A stretch of 31,201 nucleotides of DNA from Fibrobacter sp. UBA4309 (GTDB taxonomy: Bacteria > Fibrobacterota > Fibrobacteria > Fibrobacterales > Fibrobacteraceae), in assembly GCF_002395745.1 (NCBI RefSeq), contig NZ_DGUN01000074.1, forward strand, positions 20,750 to 51,950. The letters are read 5' to 3'. The notes under the pieces were generated by a model. That model searched no databases and was not told the origin of the DNA. It saw only the letters and a list, made by a program, of their open reading frames with translations. The position numbers and the translations under genes are program-made. Within the stretch, counting starts at the first letter, position 1; every line of letters begins with the position of its first letter. Shown in pieces: positions 16,058 through 22,661 of this stretch.

Positions 16058-17218
16058 CTATTCCTCGATCTTGAAGGTCTTTCCGGAGAGCATCTTGAGC
16101 AATGCCTTCGGAAGCGTGACTTTCTTGGAGAGGTTATCGGTGTCTATCGTCTTCTTTTCGCCGCCGATGTCGAAGGCGACTGTCGAACCCTTGTCACCCA
16201 CATCGATCTTCACCTTAGCACCCATGACAATCGGGAGGTTTACGTCATCGTGGCCGGCAGGGAACCCGCAGAGTACGGGAATGTCATACTTCTTCAGATA
16301 CTGCGAGAGCATTTCTTCGGTAGTTTCGTAATCGAGGTCGGTGCCGGAATCCACAAATTCGCCGAGAATCACGCCGCGCACATTTTCCATGACGCCGTGC
16401 AGTTCGAGCGTGTTGAACATACGGTCAATGTTGTGCAGGGATTCGCCGATTTCTTCCAGGAAGAGGATGATGCCGTCGTTCGAGAATACGTCGATGTCAC
16501 TTGCGCCGACGAGCGGAACAAATGTCGCCATGTTGCCGCCCACGAGAATACCTTCGGCTTTGCCTTTCTGGTTGTATTTATTCTTCGGGACCTTGTATGT
16601 GGGAACTTCACCCTTGAGCAGGTCGCGCAGGATAGTACTGTTATCGTCCTCGCCGGCGGTCTTTGCGATGAAGGAACTCATGGTGCCATGGATACTCATG
16701 ACGCCCGCCTTGGTCTCCATGGCATGCAGCGTGGTAATGTCGCTGAAGCCGATGAGCCATTTGGGATTGTCTTTGACGAGTTTCAGGTCGATGAGATCCA
16801 CCAGTTGAATGGTGCCGTAGCCGCCTCGGTTGCAGAGAATGGCCTTGATGCTGGTGTCCTTGAGTGCTTCGATAAAGTCGTCGGCGCGTTCCTGTGCGGT
16901 GCCGGCGTACTTGCCCGCTTCGAGCTTGCCCACGTTCTTGCCGATGACGGGTTTAAAGCCCCATTCCTTGATCACGTCTGCAGTCTTCTGGATGTTGGAA
17001 TCGGGAGTGCTGTACGAGGGAGAGAGCAACGCCACCTTGTCGCCTTTCTTGAGGAAGGCGGGTGCGGTACATTCTGCAAGTGCGGCGGGGGTATCCGAGT
17101 TTTCGGGAGCCGATGAACTGCTAGAACTGTCGTCGCTACATGCCGCGAGAAGCGCGAATGCGAAGATGGTTAGAGATTGCCGCGCTACGCTCGCAATGAC
17201 ATTTCTTTTAAAATCCAT
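16058..17218 (-). CDS. Lipoprotein LD-carboxypeptidase (peptidase family S66, LdcA/MccF-like)
   Basis: The 386-residue product starts at ATG 17218, with the same AGAGGTGTAT leader as the downstream gene. A lipobox ALLAAC gives Cys27, then a poly-Ser linker. The S66 fold is clear: GDKVALLSPSYS near residue 57, CNRGGYGT, GFSDIT with nucleophile Ser159, a LEEIGE glutamate segment, and AGHDDVNLP with His323. Family members remove the terminal D-Ala from murein tetrapeptides (LdcA) or cleave microcin C-type conjugates (MccF). With the NagZ-like gene this makes an envelope muropeptide-processing pair. Its signal peptide is odd: residues 7-18 (VIASVARQSLTI) are encoded by a palindromic dispersed repeat that the sister gene lacks. 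Confidence 0.88.
   Translation of the reverse strand: MDFKRNVIASVARQSLTIFAFALLAACSDDSSSSSSAPENSDTPAALAECTAPAFLKKGDKVALLSPSYSTPDSNIQKTADVIKEWGFKPVIGKNVGKLEAGKYAGTAQERADDFIEALKDTSIKAILCNRGGYGTIQLVDLIDLKLVKDNPKWLIGFSDITTLHAMETKAGVMSIHGTMSSFIAKTAGEDDNSTILRDLLKGEVPTYKVPKNKYNQKGKAEGILVGGNMATFVPLVGASDIDVFSNDGIILFLEEIGESLHNIDRMFNTLELHGVMENVRGVILGEFVDSGTDLDYETTEEMLSQYLKKYDIPVLCGFPAGHDDVNLPIVMGAKVKIDVGDKGSTVAFDIGGEKKTIDTDNLSKKVTLPKALLKMLSGKTFKIEE
17173..17202 (-). repeat. REP-like palindromic repeat inside a signal peptide
   Basis: On the minus strand this reads TCATTGCGAGCGTAGCGCGG followed by CAATCTC. Arms ATTGC and GCAAT enclose an inner GCG/CGC pair. It matches the general form of dispersed repeats with a GTCATTGCGAG...GCAATC core found between genes in many bacteria. 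Here it lies in frame in the S66 lipoprotein leader. Confidence 0.65.
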
Positions 17219-17254
17219 ATACACCTCTGATTTTGTATTGCTTTTCCACGGGAT

Positions 17255-17260
17255 AATATA
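17255..17260 (-). promoter_or_regulatory. Candidate -10 box for the S66/NagZ operon
   Basis: TATATT on the minus strand, 37 bases before the ATG at 17218. No convincing -35 at 17 bases was found. The divergent receptor gene has its own element at 17319. Confidence 0.35.
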
Positions 17261-17318
17261 ACAAGAATCGCCCGTGATTAGGCTCACTTGGGAATGAAAT
17301 GGATTTTTTTGTGGAGGG

Positions 17319-17347
17319 GTAACACTTTTATCCCCTTTGGGTGTTTA
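17319..17347 (+). promoter_or_regulatory. Two-block promoter-like element, copy 3 (before TonB-dependent receptor)
   Basis: GTAACA at 17319-17324, 17 bases, TGTTTA at 17342-17347; CTTTT follows the first block and GGG precedes the second. If transcription starts about seven bases after the second block, the ATG at 17350 would be left out and the TTG at 17401 would become the likely start. Confidence 0.6.
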
Positions 17348-17349
17348 AA

Positions 17350-19914
17350 ATGCAAATAAGGCATCTTATTTGCTATTTTTGCTTGAAACGCGAGATATTT
17401 TTGAAATTTTATATTAAAATCATCGCCTTGTTGCTCACGACCTTCGCCTATGCGGAGGAAACGGGCAATCCGGATGCTGTCGCCGGGGATTCCGCGCAGG
17501 TTGCGGGAATCGTTTTCAATGGCATCGTGCAGGATGCCTCGTTTGCCGAAGGCGAAAAGCTGAATGTCGAAATTCTCGAATCGGGCGAGGCGTTGCAGAC
17601 AACTGTCGGTACGCCCTTCAGTGTCGTGCTCCCCGAAGATACCCTCTGGAACGTGTGCGTCACGAATTCCGATACCGCCGGAGCGGAGAAGGAAAAATGC
17701 TACGAGCTCAAGTACATTGGGCCCGGCCGCAGTTTTTCGCAGGCGCTCGGAGAAGCCTTTGCGGAACCTGATAGTACGCATGCCGCAGCCAGTGATTCTT
17801 CAGGTGTCATCCTGAGCGGAGCGCAAGCGGAGTCGAAGGATCTAGACCCGAATTCCGCCGCTTCCGCCGATACTGCACAGCCTAATGACGTCAACGTCGA
17901 CGACCTGCTTGCCGGCGGCGACAACACCAAGGTGACCGAACTCAAGAAAGTCGTGGTGCAACTGCGGCGGCGCCCCAAGCGCAAGCCCGGCGAATCCGTC
18001 GTTACCGCAAAATCCATCAAGCGCATGCCCGGTCTCGCCGAAGCCGACGTAATCAAGAGCGTGCAGGCGCTCCCGGGCGTGGTCGCGAGTTCCGATTTCA
18101 GTTCCAAGATTTATGTACGCGGTGGCGCCGCCGACCAGAACCTCTTCTTGTTCGACAATGCGGTCGTGTATTCCCCGGTGCATTTCTTCGGCCTTTTCAG
18201 CACGTTCCTCGTGGAAGGCATCGACGACGTGCAGTTCTACAAGAGCGGATTCCCGGCGCAGTACGGCAACCGCCTGAGTTCGGTGCTCAAGATGGAAGGC
18301 CGCGCGGGTGGCCAAGATACCGTGAACGAATGGTTCAGCAAGTCCAGCATCAAGGTGAGCACGTTCGCGGCCCAGCTCCATACCGAAGGCCATCAGGGCC
18401 CTGCCCGCTGGGTGTTCGCCGGTCGCACCACCTACATCGGCTACATGCTCGACCTGATGAACGCGGTGGGCCTCCTGGACCTGGATTTGGATTACGAGTT
18501 TACGGATTTGCAGGGCACGTTCATGTACAACGTCACGAACGATACCCGCCTCAAGTTCAGCTTCTACATAGGCAAGGACCGCCTGAGCTTTGACCCGCTC
18601 TACATGGACTGGGGGAATGTTGCCATCCCGATAAACCTGACGCACCGCATCAACGGCAACTGGGACTACAATGTGACCCTCGCGTACAGCGAGTTCTACC
18701 AGACCATGAAAATCAGCGACCTCATGTCCATCGAGATGTTCCTCTATACGTTCTCCGCCAAGCAGTGGCTGAACTACCGCGGCATCGCGAACCATACGCT
18801 CACCTTCGGCTACGAACTGGAATACGACTACGAGCGCTACCAGGAAAAAATGGCGACCGTATCCGTGGCCGACATACAGAAGCCCCTCCATCACGTAGGC
18901 TTTTTGCAGGATGCCTGGAAAATCACGCCGGATTACATGCTGCAATACGGCATGCGCTTCAATTACCACGAGGCTTCGGAACATTTTGGCGTGGAACCGC
19001 GCGCATCCCTCACCGTCAACCTTGACGATTCCAAGACGCTCGAATTCTATGGCGGCTACTACCTGCAGTACCTGAACGCGCTCGTGTATACCGACCAGGA
19101 AACGCTCAACGATTTCTATTACCCCGCGACCAAGACGACGAGCGGGCGGCAGATCAAGCCGGCATCTTCGTGGCTCTTTGCGACGGAGTACAGCCAGCGC
19201 GGAATTTTGGACGATTATGACGCCACCGTGGGGCTGTATTACAAAACACAGAACAACCTGAACACGTTTGTGACGCAGCTCGATACCAGCGAAGATTCCA
19301 AGTCCAGTAAGCTCGTGCTGGCGGACCAGTTCGGCACGGCGGAAGCGTATTCCTTCGGTTACGAACTTTCGCTGCGCAAGGAAAAGGGCTGGTGGTTCGG
19401 CGGTATCAACTGGAGCCAGAGCATAAGCGTGATGAAGACCAACGACGGCACAAAGCCCTATTACCCGAGCTGGCACCAGCCTTACGCACTCAAGATGGAC
19501 CTGGGCCTCAACTGGCGCGGCCCGGAAGAATCCATGTCGGTGCACCCGACGCAAAAAGACATGTACCTGCGTTCCTCGGTTGTCCTCAAGTATTCGGCGG
19601 GCATGCCCATCAGCGAATACAAGGGCTACTACCTCTCCGAGCATATCGGTCACCAGGAGTATTCCGACGAGGTGGTCGTGATTCCGGGTAGCCGCAACGC
19701 GGCCCGCCAAACGGATTACTTCAGGGTAGACGTGAAGGCTATCGATGTCGGCCGCGAAGGCAAGTGGAATTTCAGCTGGACCATCATCAACCTGACCGAT
19801 CACGAAAACATGTTTTTTACCTTCTACGATACGCGCAAGAACCCTCCCGAGAAGACTTCCATTTCGCAGTTCCCCTTTTTACCGATTATGCTGAGCTATG
19901 AATACTATTTCTAG
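17350..19914 (+). CDS. TonB-dependent outer-membrane receptor
   Basis: About 854 residues. The signal peptide core is KFYIKIIALLLTTFAYA, and three in-frame starts are possible: GTG 17341, ATG 17350 (used here) and TTG 17401, the last giving the most typical signal peptide. A beta-rich N-terminal domain of about 100 residues is followed by an acidic linker, then the plug domain (SVVTAKSIKRMPGLAEADVI, LPGVVASSDFSSKIYVRGG, FGLFSTFLVEGIDDVQFY), then a long barrel of aromatic beta strands ending LSYEYYF. The family imports iron complexes, vitamins or oligomers using TonB energy; the ligand cannot be told. It overlaps the DUF4249-like lipoprotein gene by 17 bases, as in Bacteroidetes receptor pairs. 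The linker contains an in-frame palindromic dispersed repeat encoding GVILSGAQAESKDLDP. Confidence 0.88.
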   Translation: MQIRHLICYFCLKREIFLKFYIKIIALLLTTFAYAEETGNPDAVAGDSAQVAGIVFNGIVQDASFAEGEKLNVEILESGEALQTTVGTPFSVVLPEDTLWNVCVTNSDTAGAEKEKCYELKYIGPGRSFSQALGEAFAEPDSTHAAASDSSGVILSGAQAESKDLDPNSAASADTAQPNDVNVDDLLAGGDNTKVTELKKVVVQLRRRPKRKPGESVVTAKSIKRMPGLAEADVIKSVQALPGVVASSDFSSKIYVRGGAADQNLFLFDNAVVYSPVHFFGLFSTFLVEGIDDVQFYKSGFPAQYGNRLSSVLKMEGRAGGQDTVNEWFSKSSIKVSTFAAQLHTEGHQGPARWVFAGRTTYIGYMLDLMNAVGLLDLDLDYEFTDLQGTFMYNVTNDTRLKFSFYIGKDRLSFDPLYMDWGNVAIPINLTHRINGNWDYNVTLAYSEFYQTMKISDLMSIEMFLYTFSAKQWLNYRGIANHTLTFGYELEYDYERYQEKMATVSVADIQKPLHHVGFLQDAWKITPDYMLQYGMRFNYHEASEHFGVEPRASLTVNLDDSKTLEFYGGYYLQYLNALVYTDQETLNDFYYPATKTTSGRQIKPASSWLFATEYSQRGILDDYDATVGLYYKTQNNLNTFVTQLDTSEDSKSSKLVLADQFGTAEAYSFGYELSLRKEKGWWFGGINWSQSISVMKTNDGTKPYYPSWHQPYALKMDLGLNWRGPEESMSVHPTQKDMYLRSSVVLKYSAGMPISEYKGYYLSEHIGHQEYSDEVVVIPGSRNAARQTDYFRVDVKAIDVGREGKWNFSWTIINLTDHENMFFTFYDTRKNPPEKTSISQFPFLPIMLSYEYYF
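17804..17849 (+). repeat. Palindromic dispersed repeat in frame within the receptor gene
   Basis: Starts GTGTCATCCTGAGCGGAGCG and ends AGTCGAAGGATCTAGACCC. It shares its ends with the copy at 28371-28418 (GTGTCATCCTGAGCG, then GTCGAAGGATC) and differs in the middle. Arms ATCCT and AGGAT are inverted. It encodes a linker peptide between the N-terminal domain and plug of the receptor. Confidence 0.8.
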
Positions 19915-21499
19915 AGTGATTAGTGGTTGGTGGTTAGTGGTTGGGTTGCTGCTGACTGCGTGCGGCGATTTTCACGGGCCGTGGGAATACTATCCCGAGG
20001 AACGCGAAATCTATACGGGCATCTTCACGTACGGCTACATCCTCTCCGATGGCGGTTCCGACATCTGCTTTTCCAAGATTTACGAGCTCGACGAGACGTC
20101 GGCGCAGAATTTCGCGTTCTACGACAGCGCCCGCGTTACGGTGCAGGGCCCGTTCGACATCGACGGTAACGAAACCGATACCACGCTGGTGCTTTCGCCC
20201 AAGGCGGGCAAGCCGAACTGTTTTTACAGCGAACTGGACGGCATCACGGGCAAGTCGTACAAGATGGACGCCTATTTTGAGTGGGATAGCGCGGGCCATG
20301 CGGCAAAATCGCGCTTTACGGCCAAGGCCGAAATCCCGAACGCCATTTCGATTCCCGGTATGAACGTCCCGCTGGCAGACGGCAGCTACGAATGGAGGGA
20401 ATATAACGACTCCACGGAGTTCCGCGTCAAGTTCCTGGAATTCCCGATGGACATGGAGTTCGTCAAGTGCGACGTGGATTATGACAAAACCGTGAAGGGC
20501 GTCATTTCGGTGATGCGTTACGGCATTTCGAATGCGGAATCACAGAAGACGACCATCAACAACATGCTCAAGGGCATGACGGACAAGGACTCGACGGGTT
20601 ACAGGGGCATAGCCATGCACGATCCGCTCGAAAGGAGCGAGAATCTCGGGTACACCATAAGCCGCTGGGTCGCCGATTTCAATGCGCTCGACACGCTCTA
20701 CCTGATGAACATGATGATGCCGCTCGGCAAGATCTACGTGGATTTCTATGCGACCGACGCCGCCTACATCGATTACGAGATGAAGGTGACGAATTCGTTC
20801 AGCGATTCGCGCATCATTCCCGAATCGAATATCGAAAACGGCATGGGCGTATTCAGCGGCATGGCGAAGACGACCATCACCCTGTATGTGGATGGCAAGG
20901 GCGTGGACATGGAGCATATCGCCTTCCGCAACTGCGACGAGACGGAGGGGGACTTTTCGGACAGCTGGGATTCCCGCGGGTGCAGGCTCTACCAGGACGT
21001 CGCCTGTTCCGGGATGCCCTCCGACAGTATGGAAAAACTGGGCCTGCTCGAAGCGAACGCGCATGCGTATGAATATTACAGGAAATCGGAATACATGAAG
21101 GACAATGCCACCTGCTATGCATCGCACGTGAAGGCGGCGATGATGCTCGATACCGCCAAGTGGACGGCTTTCTTGCCCGAAGACATCAGCTCGGAAGACA
21201 AGAACAATGCCTACGGCGACGGCCTCAAGCGCTACTGCGTGGCCTCCAATTTCGAAAACAACGGTATCGCGGATTGCGGTAAACTCGAAAAGCAGTGCCT
21301 TGAAACTCCCGAAAAGAACGACTGCAAGGAATACTTGTGGAAATGGTGCGCCGACCGTGGCTGGAATATGGACTATGAGCAGTGCCGTATCGGGCTTGTG
21401 AGCCGCTACCACCTCGAAGGCCTGAAATCGAGCATTATCCAGCGTGAGGTCAAGGCCATTTGCGAGGAATTTAAGTATACGATCTGCAAAAACTGGTAG
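19898..21499 (+). CDS. DUF4249-like lipoprotein partner of the TonB-dependent receptor
   Basis: The 533-residue product starts at ATG 19898 inside the receptor's last codons; a GTG at 19916 is an alternative. The short leader ends in the lipobox LLLTAC (Cys at residue 27), so it is a lipoprotein. The N-terminal half (EIYTGIFTYGYILSDGG, ARVTVQGPFDIDG, YKMDAYFEWD) resembles DUF4249, a beta-sandwich family encoded next to TonB-dependent receptors in Bacteroidetes. The C-terminal 200 residues are rich in Cys (CYASHVK, CVASNF, CGKLEKQC, CKEYLWKWC) and unrecognised. Likely a surface or periplasmic partner in ligand capture. The hydrophobic core of the leader (VISGWWLVVG) is encoded by a simple repeat of TTAGTGG/TTGGTGG type. 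Confidence 0.75.
   Translation: MNTISRVISGWWLVVGLLLTACGDFHGPWEYYPEEREIYTGIFTYGYILSDGGSDICFSKIYELDETSAQNFAFYDSARVTVQGPFDIDGNETDTTLVLSPKAGKPNCFYSELDGITGKSYKMDAYFEWDSAGHAAKSRFTAKAEIPNAISIPGMNVPLADGSYEWREYNDSTEFRVKFLEFPMDMEFVKCDVDYDKTVKGVISVMRYGISNAESQKTTINNMLKGMTDKDSTGYRGIAMHDPLERSENLGYTISRWVADFNALDTLYLMNMMMPLGKIYVDFYATDAAYIDYEMKVTNSFSDSRIIPESNIENGMGVFSGMAKTTITLYVDGKGVDMEHIAFRNCDETEGDFSDSWDSRGCRLYQDVACSGMPSDSMEKLGLLEANAHAYEYYRKSEYMKDNATCYASHVKAAMMLDTAKWTAFLPEDISSEDKNNAYGDGLKRYCVASNFENNGIADCGKLEKQCLETPEKNDCKEYLWKWCADRGWNMDYEQCRIGLVSRYHLEGLKSSIIQREVKAICEEFKYTICKNW
19916..19945 (+). repeat. Simple-sequence repeat (GGTTRGTGGTTRG type) forming a signal peptide core
   Basis: GTGATTAGTGGTTGGTGGTT followed by AGTGGTTGGG. 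Related 5-7 base units repeat without interruption and encode the lipoprotein's hydrophobic leader. Confidence 0.7.
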
Positions 21500-21526
21500 G
21501 AGCGTGCTCTTTATCACACTCGGATT

Positions 21527-21554
21527 TTGACCCCGCTAGAATTATTTATAATTT
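21527..21554 (+). promoter_or_regulatory. Candidate promoter for the partner-switching operon
   Basis: TTGACC at 21527-21532 and an A/T-rich block with TATAAT at 21547-21552 (14-base spacer) or TAATTT at 21549-21554 (16-base spacer). A GGGAGG ribosome site follows at about 21565-21571. Confidence 0.4.
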
Positions 21555-21578
21555 AGATTGCAAGAGGGAGGTCAAGAA

Positions 21579-22328
21579 ATGCCTAAATGCCCAAAATGTG
21601 GTGCCGAGAATGGCGAAAACGATGTCTATTGTGCTGAATGTGGTGATATGCTCCACAGGGTGTGTCCCCATTGCCATGCAATGATGTCTCTGACGGCGAA
21701 ATTCTGCAGTAACTGCGGTGCCCGGTATGGGGAAAATAAGCCCGAGCACGTTTTCTCGATTCCCGGTCCTGTCGAAAAGAACGGGTTTCTTATCGATGGC
21801 CGTGACCAGCAAAAGTACAGGATGGTAAAAATCGGCAACCAGATTTGGCTTGCCGAGAATTTCCGATTCAAGGTTACGGATTCTTTTGTCTACGGGAACA
21901 ACGAAGGCATGGCTTCTGTCTATGGCCGCCTTTATACATGGGAAAGCGCGCGGTCCATCGCTCCGCCGGGCTGGCACCTCGCGACTCGCAGGGATTTTAA
22001 CGAACTCGGATTGTTCTGCAAGGGTCTTGGCCAGGGAATGGTCGGGACGATGTTGAAAACGGCCGGACCCGAATGGAATACTCATGGAATTTTCGGGCCT
22101 GGCACTCCTGGGACCGACGCTGTCGGTTTCTCGGCAAAGCCGACGGGTGTCCGCACGAGCTCCGGCGTTTTCAGCTACATGGGCTCCTTTGCATATTTCT
22201 GGTGTGCCGACGAAGAGAACATGACCCGTGCCTATTACAGGCATCTCAGCTATTTCACCGGAGCATATCAGGAATGTTCCAGCAAGAAGGAATGCGCCTT
22301 TAGCGTCCGACTGGTAAAAAATCAATAA
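21579..22328 (+). CDS. Double zinc-ribbon protein with Fib_succ_major domain
   Basis: The 249-residue protein starts at ATG 21579, after a strong GGGAGG. Residues 1-50 hold two zinc ribbons: CPKCG...YCAECG and CPHCH...FCSNCG. Residues about 65-249 match the Fibrobacter succinogenes major paralogous domain: DQQKYRMVKIGNQIWLAENF, YGRLYTWESA, PPGWHLATRRDFNEL, FWCADEE and a final FSVRLVKN. That domain is usually carried by exported proteins or lipoproteins; here there is no signal peptide or membrane segment, and zinc ribbons replace the leader, so it is probably cytoplasmic. It is followed by STAS and phosphatase/kinase genes at short spacing, which suggests a part in, or control by, that signalling switch. 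Its molecular function is unknown. Confidence 0.8.
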   Translation: MPKCPKCGAENGENDVYCAECGDMLHRVCPHCHAMMSLTAKFCSNCGARYGENKPEHVFSIPGPVEKNGFLIDGRDQQKYRMVKIGNQIWLAENFRFKVTDSFVYGNNEGMASVYGRLYTWESARSIAPPGWHLATRRDFNELGLFCKGLGQGMVGTMLKTAGPEWNTHGIFGPGTPGTDAVGFSAKPTGVRTSSGVFSYMGSFAYFWCADEENMTRAYYRHLSYFTGAYQECSSKKECAFSVRLVKNQ

Positions 22329-22348
22329 TCAAATAAAATGGGAAAACT

Positions 22349-22648
22349 ATGCAGATAACAAAATTCGAAAACGGCGAATCCCTGACCTTGGCAGTAGAAG
22401 GAATTATCGATTCTACGACTGCGCCTGACTTCGAGACGGAAATGATCGATGCCTGCGGCAAGACCAAGGATTTGGTAGTGAATTTTGCCAAGGTGGATTT
22501 CATTTCGTCTGCGGGTCTTCGCGTACTCCTGCTGGCCCAGAAAAAGCTTACGGCCGCAGCTGGCAAGATGACCCTTGTCAACGTGAATGACGATGTCCGC
22601 GAGGTGTTTGAACTGACGGGCTTTGTGAACGTGCTGAACATCGCGTAG
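22349..22648 (+). CDS. STAS-domain anti-sigma factor antagonist (RsbV/SpoIIAA-like)
   Basis: The 99-residue protein is a single STAS domain: LTLAVEGIIDSTTAPDFE at about 12-29, LVVNFAKVDFISSAGLRVLL at 42-61, and a C-terminal VREVFELTGFVNVLNI. Ser54 (or Ser53) in the SSAGLR motif corresponds to the serine phosphorylated by the cognate kinase and dephosphorylated by the PP2C phosphatase in partner-switching systems. The next gene, 13 bases downstream, encodes both a PP2C domain and a kinase-like ATPase domain and is the likely partner. No sigma factor lies next to it, so the final target is not visible here. Confidence 0.88.
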   Translation: MQITKFENGESLTLAVEGIIDSTTAPDFETEMIDACGKTKDLVVNFAKVDFISSAGLRVLLLAQKKLTAAAGKMTLVNVNDDVREVFELTGFVNVLNIA

Positions 22649-22661
22649 CGGAGCCGAAAAG

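Noticed and set aside
16250..17116. Plus-strand frame of 288 codons within the S66 gene
   Set aside because: Shadow of a gene with intact Ser/His catalytic motifs.
17842..19803. Minus-strand open frame of 653 codons opposite the TonB-dependent receptor
   Set aside because: The receptor reading is certain from plug and barrel motifs; the antisense frame reflects codon bias only.
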